Source: Acidobacteriota bacterium (GTDB lineage: Bacteria > Acidobacteriota > Terriglobia > Acidiferrales > UBA7541). From it: 8,616 nucleotides of DNA. The DNA is taken from the NCBI GenBank assembly GCA_016179005.1, contig JACOSF010000075.1, positions 1 through 8,616 on the forward strand, in the 5' to 3' direction. The notes under the pieces are model-generated. The model saw nothing but the letters and a program-made list of their open reading frames with translations, was not told the origin of the DNA and did not search any database. This document shows, piece by piece, positions 5,023-8,616 of this stretch (positions are counted from its first letter, which is position 1; each line of letters starts with the position of its first letter). The translations under genes were made by a program, and so were the position numbers.

Positions 5023-6788
5023 TAAAAGCGGAACAGGTAGGAGAATTTCACGAAAAAGCCGCGGGCGTCATTTAGGAAGCGGTTGGTGCGGACGACCTGC
5101 GTGGAGCACGTGGCCGGCAGGCTGCACGGCGTCACGTCGAGATTCTGCAAGTTGGAGTTATAGCCAACGTACAGCGCGGTGCCGGGATGCGGCAGATAGG
5201 TAAAGAGAAGATCGGCGTTGAAATTCTTCGTGGTTTCGAGCGATGTGTTGAGCTGGTTGGCCAGCAGAGCGTTGTATTGCAGGATCACGCGCAGCGACAG
5301 CTCGCGGTTGAACTGCCAGTTCCACTTGGAACGAAGGATGTGGTTATTGAAGACGCTTCGGTGGTTCCCGCGGTCGGTGAGCCGGAAGAAGAGGTAGCTG
5401 TTGTCGATGCGGAGCTGGTGATGCGGCCGGACGGTCATGGAAAAGTTGCCACTGGCGCGGTCGGCCAGCTCCGGCTGAAGCGTGCCCGGCGGATCAATGT
5501 TGATGCGCTGGCCGAAGCGGAATTCGCCGCGGACATCCACCTGGCGCAGCGCACTCGAGGTGAACGAAAAGCCGCGGGTGACGCGGTGGTAGTTGCGGTT
5601 CGTCGTCAAAGAAGAAAAATCCGCCGGGCGGAGCAGTTCCGATTCGGTGGCGTAGCTAAGCTGGAAATTGGTCTGCGCGGTGAACTCGAAGGCAAGCTGC
5701 GTGAACGCAATCCAGTTCAGGCGCGCGCCCGAATGGTCCCATGTGCCGCCGGCCATGAAGTTGGGTCCCCAAGCGACGAAATGCTTTCCTTCCGGCCGCC
5801 AGCGGTAGCTCAAGTTCTGTGCAACATCCCGAATGTCGGTGCGCGGGATGAATCCGGCGTCCGTGTTGAAGCCGGGGCTGCGGTCACTCAAGCGCGAGTT
5901 GGCGTTGAACTGCCGCCCGCGGCGGTTGAGCGTGGCTTCATAGGCCGGGCCGGCGGCGCGGGCGCCGTCGAGGTAACGCGTCATGCTGGTCGCTGCCTGT
6001 GCCGTCGCTACCCAATTTTGGTCCAGGCGGAACCGGCCATCGATGCCGGCCACGCGGTTCGAGCGTGTCTGCGCCATGCCGGGGAGATCGCTCAGGTTAC
6101 GCCCCGCCAGATCGCCGCGGAATTCGCGGTCACTGTAGAAGAAGCCGATAGTGGACTGCTTGAAAATGTCCCGGTTGGCGCGTAGCGCGCCGAAAAAGGC
6201 GCGCTGGCCGGCCATGGGATCCTTCTTCGGCACGCTCTTGCCGGGCGCCTCGTCGTCAGCGAACAGCGCGCCCACGGCCCACTTGCCCATTTTTCCGGTG
6301 AGGCGCAGACCAAACTGCGGATCGGCAATGCGCCGCGTGAATAGCAGGTTGATGGGCGTCTGGAAAAAGCTGGAGTTTTCCAGGAAAAATGGACGCTTCT
6401 CCGGAAAAAATACTTCGAAGCGCTCGTTTGCCGTCACCTGCGGCTCGTCCGATTCCACTTGTGCGAAGTCCGGATTCACGGCCACATCGAGCACCAAGCT
6501 GTCCTTGAAGACGAATTTGGCATCCACACCGCCGTCCATCTCCGCGCGCTTGCCGCGGAAGGCAGGCGCGTTGGCGTCGTGTTCGTCCAGCGCGCGGAAC
6601 GATCGCAGCGCGCCGTAGGGAATGAACTGCATGTTGCGGCCGGGCGAGATGTTCTTCAGGCCCTTCATCGGCGCGGCCTGGTTGATGTAACCGTTTATTT
6701 TCGACGAATAGATGGGCCAGAAAACCACTTCGCTTTTCCGCGGGATGTCCCGGTTCAACAGAATTCCCCAGGTCTGCTCCGGCGCAGA
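5022..6788 (-). CDS. C-terminal fragment: DUF5916 beta-barrel
   Basis: The in-phase part of this frame spans 588 residues from SAPEQTWG to SYLFRF. It carries the hallmark blocks of the family: WPIYSSKINGYINQ, NPDFAQVESDEPQ, ANERFEVFFPEKRPFF and RRIADPQFGLRLTGK. Long alternating-polarity strands follow to a terminal Phe that would serve as the barrel assembly signal. A gene finder would place a start upstream (TTG 6842), but the first 18 residues from there are out of phase with the family and there is no ribosome site. Without the upstream signal peptide the fragment is unlikely to be exported. Confidence 0.75.
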   Translation of the reverse strand, partial: SAPEQTWGILLNRDIPRKSEVVFWPIYSSKINGYINQAAPMKGLKNISPGRNMQFIPYGALRSFRALDEHDANAPAFRGKRAEMDGGVDAKFVFKDSLVLDVAVNPDFAQVESDEPQVTANERFEVFFPEKRPFFLENSSFFQTPINLLFTRRIADPQFGLRLTGKMGKWAVGALFADDEAPGKSVPKKDPMAGQRAFFGALRANRDIFKQSTIGFFYSDREFRGDLAGRNLSDLPGMAQTRSNRVAGIDGRFRLDQNWVATAQAATSMTRYLDGARAAGPAYEATLNRRGRQFNANSRLSDRSPGFNTDAGFIPRTDIRDVAQNLSYRWRPEGKHFVAWGPNFMAGGTWDHSGARLNWIAFTQLAFEFTAQTNFQLSYATESELLRPADFSSLTTNRNYHRVTRGFSFTSSALRQVDVRGEFRFGQRINIDPPGTLQPELADRASGNFSMTVRPHHQLRIDNSYLFFRLTDRGNHRSVFNNHILRSKWNWQFNRELSLRVILQYNALLANQLNTSLETTKNFNADLLFTYLPHPGTALYVGYNSNLQNLDVTPCSLPATCSTQVVRTNRFLNDARGFFVKFSYLFRF

Positions 6789-7360
6789 ATGGCGATCCAG
6801 ATGACGAAGCCACGGCCGGTAATTTTCGCGCGTGAGTGCCAAACGGTGTCAAACGAGGAATCGAAGCCGCGGTTGTCGCTGTAGAGCCCGTCCCACTGCA
6901 CGCCGTAGGGATTCACCTGGAAAACGTAGCCGCGCCGCTGGTCGTTGAACGTGTCGAGCGAGATCGAGACGCCGTCGTCCACCATGTCGCCGTGCTCGCT
7001 GACGAAGTTTTCGCGGGAGACCATGCGCGCGCGCAGCTTTTGCGGCTCGGAGTCGAAGGCGATGAACACAACATAGAGGTTTTCGTTGTCGTAGCCCAGG
7101 TAAGCTTCCGTCCGCTCGGTGGATGGTTTGCCGTCCGTCGGACGCGTCTGGCGGAAGTCGTCCACCTTGGCGAGTTTGCCCTCCACGGCCGGACCGGGCT
7201 TCATGTCCAGAAAATCCTCCAGCGTGGGTGCGCGGTCCACGCGGGGGATCAGCAGCTCTGGACGCGGCGGCGGTTCTGCAGCAAGTGAGGGCAGCGCACC
7301 GATCAGGGTCTGGCAAGCTGCAAGGAAAAGGATTGGCGCGATCCAGTGGCCTGATTTCAT
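6755..7360 (-). CDS. N-terminal fragment: signal peptide and CBM9-like domain
   Basis: This 201-codon frame starts at ATG 7360. A signal peptide covers about residues 1-28 (hydrophobic core, likely cleavage after SLAA). Residues about 40-191 form the CBM9-like sandwich, with TEAYLGYDNENLYVVF, the acidic GDMVDDGVSISLDTF strand and GYVFQVNPYGVQWDG. The last ten residues (LRRSRPGEFC) are out of phase. An AAGGAGG lies about 17 bases before the ATG, farther than usual, so the start is less certain. LAAC at residues 13-16 resembles a lipobox, but the hydrophobic segment continues beyond it. As annotated alone, this would be a secreted truncated product without its barrel. Confidence 0.75.
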   Translation of the reverse strand: MKSGHWIAPILFLAACQTLIGALPSLAAEPPPRPELLIPRVDRAPTLEDFLDMKPGPAVEGKLAKVDDFRQTRPTDGKPSTERTEAYLGYDNENLYVVFIAFDSEPQKLRARMVSRENFVSEHGDMVDDGVSISLDTFNDQRRGYVFQVNPYGVQWDGLYSDNRGFDSSFDTVWHSRAKITGRGFVIWIAILRRSRPGEFC

Positions 7361-7556
7361 TCTGCCCGGGGCAAGCTCCTCCTTAGGTGAACGGGTACTT
7401 TAGCTTAAGACGCCTTTGCGCGGAACAGGTTCTACCTCCCCAGCCCGCTTTCCCTTGCGGAGGCTGGTTTCCCGTGGCGCGGCACGTAACCTCTGAAAGC
7501 TGACCGCTGACTGCGTGCCCAGTGCTACACTCCTGCCGCTCAGGCGGAGATTCTCC
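7361..7556. promoter_or_regulatory. Divergent intergenic region with a bulged hairpin
   Basis: This 196-nt region lies between the outer-membrane gene (minus) and the permease gene (plus) and must hold promoters for both. TACACT at 7524-7529 could be the -10 for the permease; no good -35 is seen. An inverted repeat at 7440-7467 (CCAGCCCGC against GCG-GA-GGCTGG) can form a nine-pair hairpin with a two-base bulge. No promoter is confidently assigned. Confidence 0.3.
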
Positions 7557-8315
7557 ATGCAATTCTGGCTCGGGGTGCTGCTGACGGCGCTGATGGGCGT
7601 CTCTCTCGGACTGTTGGGAGGCGGCGGATCGGTCCTCGCTGTGCCGATCCTGGTGTACGTGCTCGGCGTGGAAGAGCACGCCGCGATCGCCGTTTCGCTG
7701 GTGCTGGTGGGCCTGACGGCGTGGGCCGCGGCGCTGCAACATCACCGCGCGGGCAACGTCGACTGGAAGGGCGGCTCTCTCTTCGCCGCGTGCGGCGCGC
7801 CCGTGAGCTTGCTGGGTGCCTACTTCTCCAAGCGCCTGCCCGGCGCGTGGCTGATGCTGCTGTTCGGCGCGCTGATGCTGGTGTCCGGCGCGGCCATGTA
7901 CCGACGGCGACTGGCAGACCCCGGCGAAAAAAGTAAGCGAAATCTGCTGGTGCTCGCCGCGTGCGGCGCCGCGGTGGGATTTCTCACTGGATTCCTGGGC
8001 GTGGGCGGCGGATTTCTGATCGTGCCGGCGTTGGTGCTCTTCCTCGGCGAACCGATGAAGCCGGCCATCGGCACTTCCCTTTTTGTCATAGGAGCAAACT
8101 GCGCCATCGCTTTGTGGGGCCACTGGGACGCGCTGCACATGAACTGGACCCTGCTGCTGCCGCTTGGCGGGGCCGCGCTTGCAGGGACCTTCGCGGGCGT
8201 GGCCGCTTCGCACCACTTCAACGCCGAGCAATTGCGAAAAGCGTTTGCCGTGTTTATCGTGCTGCTCGGCGCGTGGATGATGATGCGGAATCTGCGCGGC
8301 ACATTTGGAATGTGA
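7557..8315 (+). CDS. TauE/SafE-family membrane permease
   Basis: The 252-residue protein is almost wholly hydrophobic with about eight predicted transmembrane segments. It has the internal duplication of the TauE/SafE family: GLLGGGGSVLAVPILVYVLG near residue 17 and GFLGVGGGFLIVPALVLFLG near residue 145. Members move sulfur-containing anions such as sulfite, sulfoacetate or taurine-derived compounds across the inner membrane; the substrate cannot be read from sequence. The start is ATG 7557 because GGAG lies seven bases upstream. A GTG at 7515 would add 14 non-membrane residues, and that region has promoter-like sequence. The gene appears complete, diverges from the DUF5916 gene and is followed by a REP-like hairpin. 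Confidence 0.93.
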   Translation: MQFWLGVLLTALMGVSLGLLGGGGSVLAVPILVYVLGVEEHAAIAVSLVLVGLTAWAAALQHHRAGNVDWKGGSLFAACGAPVSLLGAYFSKRLPGAWLMLLFGALMLVSGAAMYRRRLADPGEKSKRNLLVLAACGAAVGFLTGFLGVGGGFLIVPALVLFLGEPMKPAIGTSLFVIGANCAIALWGHWDALHMNWTLLLPLGGAALAGTFAGVAASHHFNAEQLRKAFAVFIVLLGAWMMMRNLRGTFGM

Positions 8316-8320
8316 CGAAA

Positions 8321-8345
8321 GTGCCGGGCTGAAGCCCGGCGCTAC
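8321..8345 (+). repeat. REP-like hairpin after the permease gene
   Basis: The unit starts six bases after the permease stop. It has an 8-bp stem GCCGGGCT/AGCCCGGC around GA, followed by GCTAC, as in the two units at 4949-5022. It has no T run, so it is not a classic intrinsic terminator, but it may still limit read-through. A second overlapping dyad (GGCGC-tacag-GCGCC) and the palindrome CCGTTAACGG (8351-8360) follow directly. Confidence 0.6.
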
Positions 8346-8401
8346 AGGCGCCGTTAACGGTGAGAGCAGCAGAGGCGTCAGATGGCAAGCGAGGTGACGC
8401 G

Positions 8402-8616
8402 ATGAGACCACGGACGAAGGGAGCGCTGGTCGTGTTGGTGGTGCTGTTCGTGGGAATCCAGTTGGTGCGGCCGGTGCGAACGAACCCGCAGGAGGATCCC
8501 GCAAAAACGATCTTTGCGGACGCGACGGTGTGGCAGAACGCGCCCAACAGCATCGAGCGCGCGTGCATGGATTGCCATTCGAGCCGCACGCGCTGGCCGT
8601 GGTATTCGCAGGTGGC
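8402..8616 (+). CDS. Haem-binding domain protein (partial, C-terminus beyond window)
   Basis: The frame begins at ATG 8402 with GAGGTG just upstream and runs off the window after 71 codons. Residues about 7-23 form a single hydrophobic segment, an N-terminal anchor or uncleaved signal that places the rest in the periplasm. A haem attachment motif CMDCH lies at 55-59, followed by SSRTRWPWYSQV. The CxxCH plus WPWYS pattern is that of the small haem-binding domain family (Haem_bd, PF14376), probably electron-transfer or haem-sensing proteins of unknown partner. It follows the permease by 86 nt with a REP-like hairpin between, so it may have its own transcript. The longer minus-strand frames over this region are antisense shadows. 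Confidence 0.88.
   Translation, partial: MRPRTKGALVVLVVLFVGIQLVRPVRTNPQEDPAKTIFADATVWQNAPNSIERACMDCHSSRTRWPWYSQV

Larger units (their letters stand above)
5022..7360 (-). pseudogene. DUF5916/CBM9-like outer-membrane beta-barrel protein, split by a frameshift
   Basis: The whole gene encodes a secreted N-terminal CBM9-like domain followed by a large DUF5916 beta-barrel; the substrate of this family is not established. It is in two frames. The first frame (7360 to 6755) reads correctly to GFVIWIAI, then goes out of phase (LRRSRPGEFC, stop). The second frame resumes at 6788 with SAPEQTWGILLNRDIPRK and continues to the stop at 5022. Relatives, as I recall them, have about eight residues like PFKSLRFP between these segments. 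That fits a deletion of roughly 25 bases (3n+1) near 6786-6792. Everything else is intact: signal peptide, CBM9-like part, NPDFAQVESDEP and FFPEKRPFFLEN motifs, and a final phenylalanine typical of outer-membrane barrels. It may be a true inactivating deletion or an assembly error. Confidence 0.8.

Noticed and set aside
5187..6185. 332-codon plus-strand frame within the DUF5916 gene
   Set aside because: Antisense shadow of the barrel domain, which has clear family motifs on the other strand. No start signal.
7307..7324. Lipobox-like LAAC in the signal region of the DUF5916 protein
   Set aside because: The hydrophobic core continues past the Cys to a normal signal peptidase I-type site (SLAA), and family members are integral barrels, not lipoproteins.
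8321..8345. Intrinsic terminator for the permease gene
   Set aside because: The strong stem lacks a following T run and shares the GCTAC tail with the REP-like units, so it was called a REP-like repeat instead.
7383..8504. 373-codon minus-strand frame opposite the permease
   Set aside because: Antisense to the hydrophobic TauE/SafE gene. The Gln/His/Arg-rich translation is what the complement of Leu/Val/Ala codons yields.

Overview
The window looks like a chromosomal fragment from a GC-rich bacterium, most likely an acidobacterium. The evidence is the EF-P variant with a PGN-type loop tip, the DUF5916-type outer-membrane protein, the small haem-binding (CxxCH ... WPWYS) protein, and REP-like hairpins ending in GCTAC(C). 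This placement rests on recall of family members, not on a search. No tRNA, rRNA, CRISPR array, phage gene or transposase was seen.

Layout. Positions 1-59 (minus) are the first codons of a divergent gene with a hydrophobic N-terminus. A clear sigma-70-type promoter (TTGACC-18-TATAAT) then drives efp (191-754, plus). efp converges, with a 5-nt gap, on a minus-strand cluster running from about 3540 down to 760. In transcription order this holds a REC-HD-GYP response regulator (c-di-GMP phosphodiesterase type), a short ORF, a single-domain REC protein, a second short open frame, and a REC-PilZ protein (c-di-GMP receptor type). The HD-GYP gene has a 264-nt leader with a TTGACA element and two copies of a 37-nt hairpin-forming direct repeat. 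Upstream lies purB (3571-4875, minus). A REP/REPIN-like pair of inverted hairpins (4949-5022) separates purB from a DUF5916/CBM9-like outer-membrane beta-barrel gene (5022-7360, minus), which is split by a short out-of-frame deletion. Divergently on the plus strand come a TauE/SafE-family permease (7557-8315), a third REP-like hairpin, and the start of a haem-binding-domain protein running off the window end.

How the genes may work together. The minus-strand regulator cluster combines an enzyme that would lower c-di-GMP, a phosphoryl-accepting REC protein, and a c-di-GMP reader that is itself phosphorylation-responsive. No histidine kinase or GGDEF protein is encoded here, so the inputs must come from elsewhere. 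The two small frames inside this cluster end exactly at the start signals of the next regulator, which suggests translational coupling. They are the least explained part of the window. Three reading frames here look damaged or shifted: the DUF5916 gene, the REC C-terminus, and the short frame before REC-PilZ. They could be true lesions or sequence errors.
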